A stretch of 10,946 bases of DNA from Auxenochlorella pyrenoidosa (GCA_001430745.1 KQ482027.1:258184-269129); one strand, 5' to 3'. Counted from the stretch's first letter, positions 1 to 6,687 are shown. Numbers and translations are program-made. Notes: generated by a model from the sequence alone, not told the origin.

Positions 1-83
1 GGTGGGTGGGTGGTGGTGGTGGGTGGTGGTGGTGGTGGTGGTGGTGGTGGTGGGTGGTGGGGTGGGGGGGGGGGGGGGGGGGG
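1..83. repeat. (GGT)n microsatellite ending in a 20-G homopolymer
   Basis: The first 63 bases consist only of G and T, mainly GGT and GGGT units. They run into an uninterrupted stretch of 20 G (64-83). The tract lies in the intron upstream of the first visible kinase exon, with the G-rich strand being the coding strand. Several G-quadruplex arrangements are possible in the DNA or the nascent RNA. Its exact length may be unreliable, because such tracts slip during sequencing and often lie at assembly breaks. Confidence 0.95.
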
Positions 84-189
84 CACTGCGATGCAACCAC
101 TGAGCAGGCATGAAGGGGACAGCGGGTTTTGGCGCGGCCACGCACCCGCTTGAGTTGCTCACTGCCCTGGTGCCGTGCCGCGTGCGCAG

Positions 190-2853
190 GGGCGTGTGCA
201 CCTTCCCGGCCTGCATCGTGTCAGGTGCGTGGGCCGGCGCTGAGGGTGTGGGTGTGCGTGTGGGTGGCAGGGAGGGGTGCGGGGCCATAGTGCACCGCTT
301 GCTGGCTCCTCCCTGCTCACGGCTGCAGCCTTTACATATCAAGGGAAGAGAAAGTGCAAGTGGCAAAGCCTGCTTTTTTGTCTCCCCTTCCTACCCGCTA
401 CATCTGCAGAGTACTGTGCCAAGGGCAGCCTCACAGGTGGGCACCCGAGGGCGGGCGGGGGTGTCGAGGGTTTGTGCACCAACTGCAGCAACGCAAGCTT
501 TGCCCTGCACTGACCAAGAGTGTACCCAAGAATGACAGCCACCTGTCCCTGCCCTGCCCTGCCCTGCAGACGTGCTGCGCCGCGCCAAGCGCTCGCCCGC
601 CGACATGCCCTGGACTCGGCGGCTGGAGATGGCGCTCGGAGCGGCACGCGGCATGCTCGTGCTGCACGCCGCCACGCCGCCCATCCTGCACCGGTGCGGC
701 GGGCCAAGCGGGACATGCAGGGACTGGAGGGGGCCCACACGGCGAGGCAGACTGGCATGGGAGAGGATGCTTGCAGCTGCAGGGAACTGGTGGGGTGTGC
801 ATGTGCGTTGCCTTGACAGATTGCCCCGCCTCTCCCTTCTGCCATCTGCAGCGACCTCAAGTCGCCCAACCTGCTTGTGGACGAGCACTGGACGGTGAAG
901 GTTTCGGGTGAGCACGCGCTGCCGTGCGATCTGCCAATTCGCCGTGTGGTATGCGCCACCTCGGCAGCATGTTACGCTGCATGTTGAGTCGTTGCCGGCC
1001 GTGTCCGGACCGTGCCCGCCTGCGTACGCTGCAAGGGTCTGTGTTCAGGTCTGTGTTGCAAGATCAGGCGCGGTTGGACAAATTCTACGCCCAAACAAGC
1101 TGCACCCTGCACCCCCCGCAGACTTCAACCTGAGCAAGATCATGGCTGCGGAGAACAAGACGAGCAGCCTGGCGGCCATGAACCCGCGCTGGCTGGTGGG
1201 TGCCCCGAGCCTCTGCCCCTGGACGTTGCCAGCGCCCCGCCTCTGAATGCCGGCATCGCCCCGCCCCTGGGCGCCGGCATCACCGCGCGTTGCCCGCAAG
1301 GCGCCTGCTCTGCCGCGTCGCATGCCGGATCCCCGGCGGCGCCGCAGGGCGGCGCGCTCCCCATGCACGATTTGCTGTGGGCAGCAACCCTCTGCAGCCG
1401 CTTGCCATGCAAGCGGCCGGGTGCATCACTCCAGCGGCCCTGCAAGCGTTGTCCTTGGGCCAGGAGCAGGGCTGCCGTGGCATCGTGCGGGCTGGCCGCC
1501 CCCCAAACCCCCAACCCCACACCCCACACCCCACCTAGCAACCCCCCCACCCCACCCTCACACCCCCGCACCCCCTCCTTGTTCCCTGCCCCCTGCAGGC
1601 CCCGGAGATCATGTCTGGGGAGGGCGCCTCCCAGGCATCAGACATGTTCAGCTACGGCGTCATCCTGTGGGAGCTGCTGACCTGGCAGCTGCCCTGGGGC
1701 ACCGCCAAGCCCTGGAAGGTGCGCCTTGGCCCGGGGGTGCCCTGCCTTTCTGCAGGCTCACGGGCGGGTCTCCCCCCGCTCCTCCTCCCCTCCCTCCCGA
1801 ATCACCGGCCCACCCTCTGATTTGTGTTCTCTGCACTGTCCTGCCCACCGACAAGCAGGGGAAGACAGCCAACCGGGGGGGCATTGGGCAGGCCCGCACG
1901 CCAGCCGCTCATGCATGGCAGTTACCCACCCTATTGCTCTCCGCGGCCACACCCTGCTGGCTTTACATAGAATACACTACGCACTACAATCAAATGTGTG
2001 AATTCATTGTGTGCAGATCATCAACCTGATGCTCAAACACGCCCTGCTGGCTTTTCATACTTATACATACTCTGATTGAGTGATTGATTGAATGATTGAT
2101 TGTGTGCAGATCATCAACCTGGTTCTCAAACACGCCCTGCTGGCTTTTCATACTTATACATACTCTGATTGAGTGATTGATTGAATGATTGATTGTGTGC
2201 AGATCATCAACCTAGTTCTCAACGGCGGGCGGCTCGAGGTGCCCGCCCGCGACTCGCTGCCCGGCGACGACACCCCCGCCTTTACCGGGCTGGACCGCTA
2301 TGTGGCGCTGCTCAAGCGCTGCTGGGCGCAGAACCCCTTCGACCGGCCCACCTTTGCGGAGGTCATCCCGGAGCTGCGGTGGGTGGGGCCGGGTGGGGGG
2401 TGGTGTGTGTATGTGTGTGTGGTGGTGGGTTGGGTTGGTGGGGGTGGGGTGGGGGCAGCTTGTCGGGCAGGGTGGGGCGGCCTATGACACAGGTTTTCCC
2501 CGAGCTGCAGTGGTTGGGACCAGGATGGGGTGGGCCAGCTTGTGGGGCAGGGTGGGACGGCCTATGGGGCAAGTCAGAGTGGAGTGGGCAGGTAGGTGAT
2601 GGCGTGCGGCATTGCACGGCATGGTTGGGACGCACAACAATGCCCTGGCCAAGCTCGCACGCCCTTGTGGAACCCCCCACCCCATCCCACCCCGTACCCA
2701 CCCCACACACCCCTCGGCAGCTCCCTGCTGGAGGAGGCCAAGGCCAGCACGGCCGCCGCGACCGCGCGAGCCACCTCGGCCGACCAGGCCGGCCTGCGCA
2801 CCGCCTTTGGCGCCGGCATCCCCGAGGAGGCAAGGGTGACCAGCGTGCCGTGA
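190..2853 (+). CDS. TKL/Raf-like protein kinase, 3' part, 8 exons (5' end outside window)
   Basis: This is the C-terminal part of a Ser/Thr kinase of the tyrosine-kinase-like group (plant Raf/MAPKKK-like). Inferred exons are 190-224, 410-436, 570-693, 852-907, 1122-1195, 1599-1718, 2203-2378 and 2721-2853. Every junction is GT-AG and the phases join into about 247 residues. In order the protein shows a hinge (VCTFPACIVSEYCAKGSL), the catalytic loop HRDLKSPN (general-base Asp, TKL-type Lys and Asn), a metal-binding DFN in place of DFG, an activation loop with SS and NPRWLAPE, subdomain IX as ASDMFSYGVILWELLTWQLPW, and subdomain XI as RCWAQNPFDRP. The Gly-rich loop, VAIK lysine and helix-C Glu must lie upstream. 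Base 190 completes a codon begun in the preceding exon. The tail after the lobe is about 40 residues, Ala-rich, ending at TGA 2851-2853. A GTGACC at 2835 could instead be a donor to a further exon. The kinase call is secure; substrate and pathway are unknown. Confidence 0.92.
1234..1281. repeat. 24-bp tandem duplication inside kinase intron 5
   Basis: Two adjacent 24-base units, 1234-1257 and 1258-1281, both start GCCCCGCC and end GCCGGCATC. They differ at four positions by my count. They lie in the 403-base intron 1196-1598, so they are probably non-coding. Confidence 0.75.
1498..1583. repeat. C/A-rich low-complexity tract before a 3' splice site
   Basis: This run is almost wholly C and A, with repeated CCCCACAC and CCCCCACC words. 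It ends just upstream of the acceptor CCCTGCAG at 1591-1598. It probably serves as, or grew from, the pyrimidine tract of this intron. The opposite strand is G-rich. Confidence 0.75.
1948..2202 (+). repeat. Tandem duplication of an intron tail plus exon head (two 93-bp units plus an older partial copy)
   Basis: Units 2017-2109 and 2110-2202 are 93 bases each and differ at only two positions (2029 and 2031 against 2122 and 2124). Each begins with a copy of the first ~20 bases of kinase exon 7 (ATCATCAACCT...CTCAA). It then carries CACGCCCTGCTGGC, an AT-rich TGATTGAT tract and an acceptor GTGTGCAG. An older, diverged copy of the intron part lies at 1948-2016. The result is three acceptors, ending at 2016, 2109 and 2202. 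Only the last leads into an open frame. The first two reach a TGA after 20 codons (2077 and 2170). Confidence 0.93.
2363..2570 (+). repeat. Diverged duplication of the exon 7 end and intron start
   Basis: The end of exon 7 and the following donor region (ATCCCGGAGCTGCGGTGG, about 2365-2382) reappear in altered form inside intron 7 (TTCCCCGAGCTGCAGTGG, about 2496-2513). A second matching block, CAGCTTGT-GGGCAGGGTGGG-CGGCCTATG, is at 2456-2486 and again at 2536-2566. The first copy also holds a GT-rich expansion (about 2400-2445). In the second copy the donor-like CTGCGG|GTGG has become CTGCAG|TGG, which resembles an acceptor. Confidence 0.75.
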
Positions 2854-3172
2854 GGCGCTGGCCGCTAGTGGTGGGACCCCAGGGGGGCTGCCCGGTCGAG
2901 CAGGCAACTGGCAGGCTGGCGGCTGTGCAGCGGTCACCCGCTGATGCCGCGCGTGACGTAACTGCGCCCACCTGAGGGCCTCTGCCGCTGCTCCTGGCAC
3001 GTCGCTGGCTGGGAGCACTCTCCTGTGCCAGATTCCCTATCCTCTTCCGCATGTTCATCACCGCGCATTGCACTGTTCCAAGCACTTGGCATCAAGTTGA
3101 GGGAACTCTGCCCCTTGCTGCACTAGCATCCCTCCTTGTCTACACGCCCATGGCGGTTTTGGTTGCTGCGCG

Positions 3173-3203
3173 TGCACGTGTTGGGTTCGACTGTTCACGT
3201 GCA
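3173..3203. promoter_or_regulatory. Pair of CACGTG boxes in an 8-bp inverted repeat
   Basis: TGCACGTG (3173-3180) and CACGTGCA (3196-3203) are perfect inverted copies separated by 15 bases. Each contains the palindrome CACGTG, the core of plant G-boxes and E-boxes bound by bZIP or bHLH proteins. The two cores start 21 bases apart. The site is about 0.8 kb upstream of the ATG at 3976. Another CACGTG lies at 5272-5277, upstream of the second gene copy. It could equally be a 3' UTR hairpin of the kinase transcript. Confidence 0.35.
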
Positions 3204-3293
3204 GCCCTGGGTTGCTGCTTGAAGCAGATGTTGTGGCCCTCACTGTACTGTGTACGATATCACCGAGGCCTGCTTGCCTGCCTGTGCAATCGC

Positions 3294-3312
3294 TGCCGTT
3301 TCACCAACGGCA
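3294..3312. repeat. Perfect 7-bp hairpin
   Basis: TGCCGTT (3294-3300) and AACGGCA (3306-3312) flank the loop TCACC. The position fits the kinase 3' UTR just upstream of the TGTAA signal. No known element is recognised. Confidence 0.5.
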
Positions 3313-3366
3313 GGCGGCACAGCCCTGGAAATTGGTAACGGATATCTCGGTGCATGACGCCAGGGC

Positions 3367-3371
3367 TGTAA
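3367..3371 (+). promoter_or_regulatory. TGTAA polyadenylation-like signal for the kinase
   Basis: TGTAA is the usual near-upstream polyadenylation element in chlorophyte green algae. This is the only copy I found on the plus strand between the kinase stop and the next gene. It implies a 3' UTR of roughly 0.5 kb. The call rests on the motif and its position only. Confidence 0.4.
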
Positions 3372-3494
3372 GGCGGGCCCAGGGCCACCCCAAGAGCAAG
3401 GCAACCCATCCCTCACTTGTTTGCAGCAGCAAACAGCTGGGCTGTTGGGGCATGCATGCTCCTCCAAGCCCCTCTGGGCAGCGCAGGGCCCTGG

Positions 3495-3714
3495 CATGGC
3501 AGGGGAGGGCCCAGCAGGCTACTCTCACCAGGGTTTGGCGCTGTGGGCTGCTTGGCTGTTCCTCGGCAGGGCAGGGCAGCAAGCAACCCTGCCTGCCTGT
3601 TGCTTGCAAGCTGCCAGCAAGCAAGCAGGTGAGCTTGCTGCCATGCCGAGGCACACAGCCAAGCAGCCCACAGCACCGAAACATGGTGCACCTGCTTGCT
3701 GCCCTGCCATGGCC
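3495..3714. repeat. Long foldback (inverted repeat) present in copy A only
   Basis: The left arm (about 3495-3607) and right arm (about 3608-3714) are near-complementary. The best block pairs GGCGCTGTGGGCTGCTTGGC (3537-3556) with its reverse-complement-like CCAAGCAGCCCACAGCACC (3659-3677). Pairing continues inward through CCTCGGCAGGGC / GCCATGCCGAGG and outward through CATGGCAGGG / CCCTGCCATGG. The centre lies near the palindrome GCTTGCAAGC (3602-3611). Copy B keeps the left-arm sequence (5429-5484) but lacks the right arm. The foldback therefore probably arose by inverted duplication in copy A, or was lost from B. Confidence 0.85.
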
Positions 3715-3867
3715 GTTTGCACCAGCTGATACTCAGTGTGAGGGAAACAATGGAGTGATGTTGTTTGGGAGGCTCCAAGCGCTCAGATAGCCCGGCATAC
3801 TTGCTGCGATGTCAGCGCCGACAGTGCCGCAGCGTGCGCAGCGCTCGCTGGGCCGCCGCCAGGATTA

Positions 3868-3896
3868 GACTTCAGTAAAGTTGTTTTACTGAAGTC
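3868..3896. repeat. Perfect 12-bp stem-loop upstream of gene copy A
   Basis: GACTTCAGTAAA (3868-3879) pairs fully with TTTACTGAAGTC (3885-3896) across a 5-base loop. It lies 80 bases before the ATG at 3976, probably in the 5' UTR or core promoter. Copy B has only the right-hand remnant (TTGAAGTCC, near 5669). It is AT-richer than its surroundings. Confidence 0.8.
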
Positions 3897-3975
3897 CGCG
3901 TAACCGCACCCGCTACCAGGCTCTGCCAGTTCGATACAAGCTCGCTTGGGCGTCTGGTTCACCATCTCGCTCGCA

Positions 3976-4434
3976 ATGGCCACGGCCCTGGCTGGGCTGG
4001 GCTTCCGCCCGGCGCTGGCGACGCCGGGCCGCCCCACTGGGATTGCAGGCGCGATTTCGCTGGGGACGCAGGCTTGCTGCCTCGCCTGCGACGGCCCCGC
4101 CCCACCGGCGTCCTCACTTGCGTACCCCTCGCCTCCTCCCCCTCCCTCCTCAGCAGTCTGTCGCCTGCTGCGCAAGACTGGCCCGCGCCTTCAAGCTGCG
4201 AGAGAGCCTCCGCAGCAGACAGGACCAGCAGCATCTGCGGCGCCGTCGCCACCGCCCCGCTCAGGCTGGTCGGCGCCGCTGCTGCCTGCCGGACAGAGAT
4301 GGCGCATGTGGATCACCACTGTCATCTGTCTTGTTTGCGCGGCCATCGGCCTCTGGGCGGGTCAGGACCTTCTCGCTCACTTCATCGCTTTCGGCTCTCT
4401 GATCATGGGCCTGTTCGGCCTGGTCATGCTGTGA
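3976..4434 (+). CDS. Small plastid-targeted-like membrane protein, copy A (152 aa, unknown function)
   Basis: No family is recognised. The ATG at 3976 is the first after a stop in the same frame (TAA 3901) that copy B also has, and it sits in a good context (GCA-ATG-GCC). Residues 1-38 resemble a chloroplast transit peptide: they start MATALAGLG, contain Arg and no acidic residue, and are rich in Ala, Gly and Thr. Residues 41-60 are Pro-rich (PSPPPPPSS) and 61-80 basic. Two hydrophobic segments follow, about 111-128 and 132-152, with the protein ending in the second. It would suit an organelle membrane protein with both termini on one side, but that is inference. TGA 4432-4434 overlaps GTGAGT, a near-perfect splice donor (4431-4436). 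If spliced to the acceptor ending at 4549, only a few residues (LGCGG) would be added before another stop. A same-strand duplicate lies at 5756-6214. Confidence 0.65.
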   Translation: MATALAGLGFRPALATPGRPTGIAGAISLGTQACCLACDGPAPPASSLAYPSPPPPPSSAVCRLLRKTGPRLQAAREPPQQTGPAASAAPSPPPRSGWSAPLLPAGQRWRMWITTVICLVCAAIGLWAGQDLLAHFIAFGSLIMGLFGLVML

Positions 4435-4675
4435 GTGGGGTTGTGGTTGAAGGGCCAGTGGGCAGGTCCCTCCTCCTGCGCTTGTGCACAGATGCACATG
4501 CACTTCCCTGGAAACCATCTGGTTGAGCACTCTATGCCCTCGCCTGCAGCGGATGCGGAGGGTGAACCGGCGCGGGCACAAGCACAGGTGACGCTCGCTC
4601 TTGCTGGCAGGGGGAGGATGGGGCGTCAGGTCAGGCGTAAGAGGCTTGCGCACATAGTTAGCGGAGGTAACTGAC

Positions 4676-4706
4676 CCTCTGGTGGGTAAGCCTCTTCCTC
4701 CAGAGG
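4676..4706. repeat. Conserved 3' UTR hairpin, copy A
   Basis: CCTCTGG (4676-4682) pairs with CCAGAGG (4700-4706). Copy B has a hairpin at the same aligned place (6469-6500), with changes in both arms that keep pairing. The role is unknown. Confidence 0.45.
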
Positions 4707-4891
4707 CAGCAGACAGTGCTGCCTTGCAACGTGTACATGGCACGATGCAGCCTATGTTCCCCCACATGCTCGCCCACCCTGTCTTGCTTGCTGCCCACTC
4801 CACCAGCCTGCAGTGCAACCCACGCACCGGCCGCACCACCACCCCTCGGAATTGCGCGGCGTTGGTCCCGGTTGGCACAAGCCGCTAGCGT

Positions 4892-4896
4892 TGTAA
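4892..4896 (+). promoter_or_regulatory. TGTAA polyadenylation-like signal, copy A
   Basis: TGTAA lies within a block (GCTAGCGTTGTAACCCGCC) conserved with copy B at 6688-6692. It is about 460 bases after the stop codon, a normal 3' UTR length for green algae. Conservation between copies gives slight support. Confidence 0.45.
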
Positions 4897-5240
4897 CCCG
4901 CCCGCGGATGCCAGCACGGCACCAGCCACTCTGCCAGGGGGCCTGCACCTGGCTGGCTCCCCCGCTTGCAGCCTGTACCTGAGCTGTACCTGTTTAAGGT
5001 GTGATCCTTTGCTTGCTCCAGCGCTGCTTGCGCACCTCCAGTTTGTTCTTGCTGCCCTCGGGGTGTGCATCCCGACACGCATGTGCCAGTAGTGGCCCAT
5101 CCTGTGCAGCTCCCTGTTGCTGCCCCAATCATGTGAGCACATGGCTTACAGGCTGCCGACAGAGACGCATTCCAGCTAGCAGGCAGATTGAGGGGCACTC
5201 GCCTAGCCTAGACGCCTGAGGCGGGGCACAGGCCGCTAGC

Positions 5241-5755
5241 AGCCCGCAAGCTGCAAGCAAGAGAGTTATGCCACGTGAACAGCAATCCATCGAGAAGGCT
5301 TGGAGCCTGGTGGCCGGCACGGGCTCCGGGCTGCGGGCGGCGGGCAACGGGCGGCACGGCAGCTGGGGGGGTTGCAGCCAGGCTTACGACCCTGCAGAGT
5401 CCCTGGAGACGACCACCAATGCAGCAGGCATGGCAGGGGAGGGCCCAACCGGCTACTCTCACCAGGGTTTGGCGCTGTGGTCTGCTTGGTGCGCAGACTG
5501 CCTCAGCAGGGCAGCAGGCTGCACCTGCTGATACTCAGTGTGAGGGCAGCAATGGAGTGATGTTGTTTGGGAGGCCCTCAGCGCTCAGGTGTGCCTGGCG
5601 AGGCCTTGCCGCGCTGCAATGCCGCAGCGTTCGCAGCGTTCGCTGCGCCACCGCCAACAAGTTTAGATTGAAGTCCGTCGTAACCGTACCCGCTACCAGG
5701 GTCTCCCCGTTCGGTACAAGCCCGTTTGGGCGTCTGGTTCACCATCTCGCTCGCA
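5241..5755 (+). other. Spacer between duplication copies and upstream region of gene B
   Basis: About 5241-5428 is unique sequence with a CACGTG at 5272-5277. An 87-codon ATG frame (5268-5531) runs partly into duplicated non-coding sequence and has no recognisable features. From 5429 the sequence matches copy A, but with a small perfect hairpin (GTCTGC 5480-5485 / GCAGAC 5493-5498) where copy A has its long foldback. The promoter of gene B is probably here, but I see no TATA-like box. Confidence 0.5.
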
Positions 5756-6214
5756 ATGGCCACGGCCCTGGCTGGGCTAGGCTTCCGCCCGGCGCTGGCG
5801 ACGCCGGGCCGCCCCACTGGAATAGCAGGCGCGATTTCGCTGGGGACGCAGGCTTGCTGCCTCGCCGGCGACGGCCCCGCCCCACCGGCGTTCTCACCTG
5901 CGCTCCCCTCGCCTCCTCCTCCTCCCTCCTCAGCAATCTGTCGCCTGTTGCGCAAGTCTGGCCCGCGCCTTCAAGCTGCGGGAGAGCCTCCGCAGCAGAC
6001 AGGACCAGCAGCATCTGCGGCGCAACCGCCACCGCCCCGCCTGCGCCGGTCGCTGCCGCTGCCGCTGCCCCCACCGAAATGGCCGATCAGGCTCATTTTT
6101 GGCATCATGCTTGTTTGTGCAACCGTCCTCCTCTTGGTGGCTCAGGGGCCTCTCGGTTACATCGGCCCTGCCATCATTGTGACCTGGGCCCTGACCGCCC
6201 TGTTCATTGTGTGA
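5756..6214 (+). CDS. Small plastid-targeted-like membrane protein, copy B (152 aa, unknown function)
   Basis: This is a paralogue of the gene at 3976, with the same length, ATG, upstream in-frame TAA (5681) and stop position. Residues 1-90 differ from copy A at only 8 positions by my count (38 C to G, 46 S to F, 48 L to P, 50 Y to L, 61 V to I, 68 T to S, 76 R to G, 90 P to Q). Residues 91-152 share only about 18 of 62. Even so, the two hydrophobic segments persist (about 111-130 and 133-152), and a few positions are kept: W109, LVCA at 119-122, Q130 and L133. A poly-Pro/Leu linker (PLPLPPP) precedes the first. As in copy A, the stop TGA sits inside GTGAGT (6211-6216). Splicing to the acceptor ending at 6326 would give a Val codon and then TGA at once, leaving the protein unchanged. 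Function unknown; organelle membrane location is inferred. Confidence 0.65.
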   Translation: MATALAGLGFRPALATPGRPTGIAGAISLGTQACCLAGDGPAPPAFSPALPSPPPPPSSAICRLLRKSGPRLQAAGEPPQQTGPAASAAQPPPPRLRRSLPLPLPPPKWPIRLIFGIMLVCATVLLLVAQGPLGYIGPAIIVTWALTALFIV

Positions 6215-6468
6215 GTGGGGTTGTGGTTGATGGGCCAGTGGGCGGGCCCTCTGCTGCCTGTGCGACACATGTATGTGCGCTTCCCTGGCAACCATTTGTT
6301 TGTGCACTCATTGCCCTTGCATGCAGCTGAAGGGGACCAAAAGCGGCGCGCGTGTGAGCTCAGGTGACTCTCGCTTGTGCTGGCAGCTCAGCAGGAGGGT
6401 GGGGCAGGGCGGTTGTGTGTCAGGTCAGGCGTAAGAGGCTTGCGCATACGAGTAGCGGGTAATCCAAC

Positions 6469-6500
6469 CTCTGGGGGGTAATTTACCCTTTCTCCCAGAG
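6469..6500. repeat. Conserved 3' UTR hairpin, copy B
   Basis: The outer stem is CTCTGGG (6469-6475) with CCCAGAG (6494-6500). The inner stem is GGGTAA (6476-6481) with TTACCC (6483-6488). It lies at the place aligned with 4676-4706 in copy A. Confidence 0.5.
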
Positions 6501-6687
6501 ACGGCAGGCATTGCTGCCTCGCAACAAGTACAGGGCACGATGCAGCCTGTGTTTCTCCACATTCTCGCCCACCCTGTCTTGCTTGCTGCCCACTCCACCA
6601 GCCTGCAGTGCAACCCACGCGCCGGCCGCACCACCACCCCTCAGCAACGGCGCGACGTTGGTCCCTGGTGGCACAAGCCGCTAGCGT

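Larger units (their letters stand above)
2854..3494 (+). other. Kinase 3' UTR and intergenic spacer
   Basis: I find no convincing coding region on either strand. The first half is probably the kinase 3' UTR, ending near the TGTAA at 3367. The rest holds small inverted repeats and then runs into the left end of duplication copy A. Confidence 0.6.
3495..5240. repeat. Segmental tandem duplication, copy A
   Basis: This block matches 5429 to about 7020 in the same orientation. The offset is 1934 at the left end, 1780 across the coding part and about 1794 near the right end; the shifts come from insertions and deletions. Landmarks shared by both copies include CATGGCAGGGGAGGGCCCA at the left, GATACTCAGTGTGAGG, the whole 152-codon gene, GCCGCTAGCGTTGTAACCCG, and CATGTGAGCACATGGCT near the right end (5130 and 6924). 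Homology is clear to about 5180 and weak to about 5240. Neither target-site duplications nor transposase genes are visible, so unequal crossing-over is more likely than transposition. Confidence 0.9.
4435..5240 (+). other. Gene A 3' UTR and downstream non-coding part of duplication copy A
   Basis: I find no convincing gene. Right after the stop the sequence again matches copy B closely (GTGAGTGGGGTTGTGGTTGA...). Conserved landmarks are an acceptor-like CTGCAG (4544-4549), the hairpin 4676-4706, the TGTAA at 4892 and the imperfect palindrome CATGTG-AG-CACATG (5130-5143, also at 6924-6937). The first 460 bases are probably 3' UTR. Confidence 0.55.

Noticed and set aside
339..959. Minus-strand 206-codon frame opposite kinase exons 2-4
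   Set aside because: It is a mirror of GC-rich coding exons and introns. The plus strand carries unmistakable kinase motifs here.
2363..3085. Minus-strand 240-codon frame opposite the kinase 3' end
   Set aside because: It covers kinase exons, G/T-rich intron and 3' UTR without domain sense. It is typical of antisense openness in GC-rich DNA.
3946..3975. Extension of the 152-residue protein 10 residues upstream to a TTG (also 5726-5755 in copy B)
   Set aside because: The sequence is eukaryotic and TTG is not a usual start. The ATG ten codons later is conserved and in good context.
4110..4153. Possible 44-base intron in gene A ending in a strong pyrimidine tract CCTCCCTCCTCAG
   Set aside because: It is too short for a typical intron and the donor GTCCTC is poor. 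Splicing would shift the frame and lose the two hydrophobic helices that both copies preserve.
4043..4402. Alternative reading frame across the middle of gene A (QSVACCARLARAFKLRESL...)
   Set aside because: Three of the five differences from copy B are silent in this frame, which is suggestive. But five differences are few, no splice joins it to the ATG exon, and it lacks the conserved hydrophobic ends.
5268..5531. 87-codon ATG frame before gene B
   Set aside because: It crosses the border of the duplication into sequence that is non-coding in copy A, and has no recognisable domain or conservation.
5275..6330. Long 351-codon open frame overlapping gene B
   Set aside because: It starts at GTG and is not maintained in copy A, where it is broken by stops. 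It overlaps gene B in another frame.
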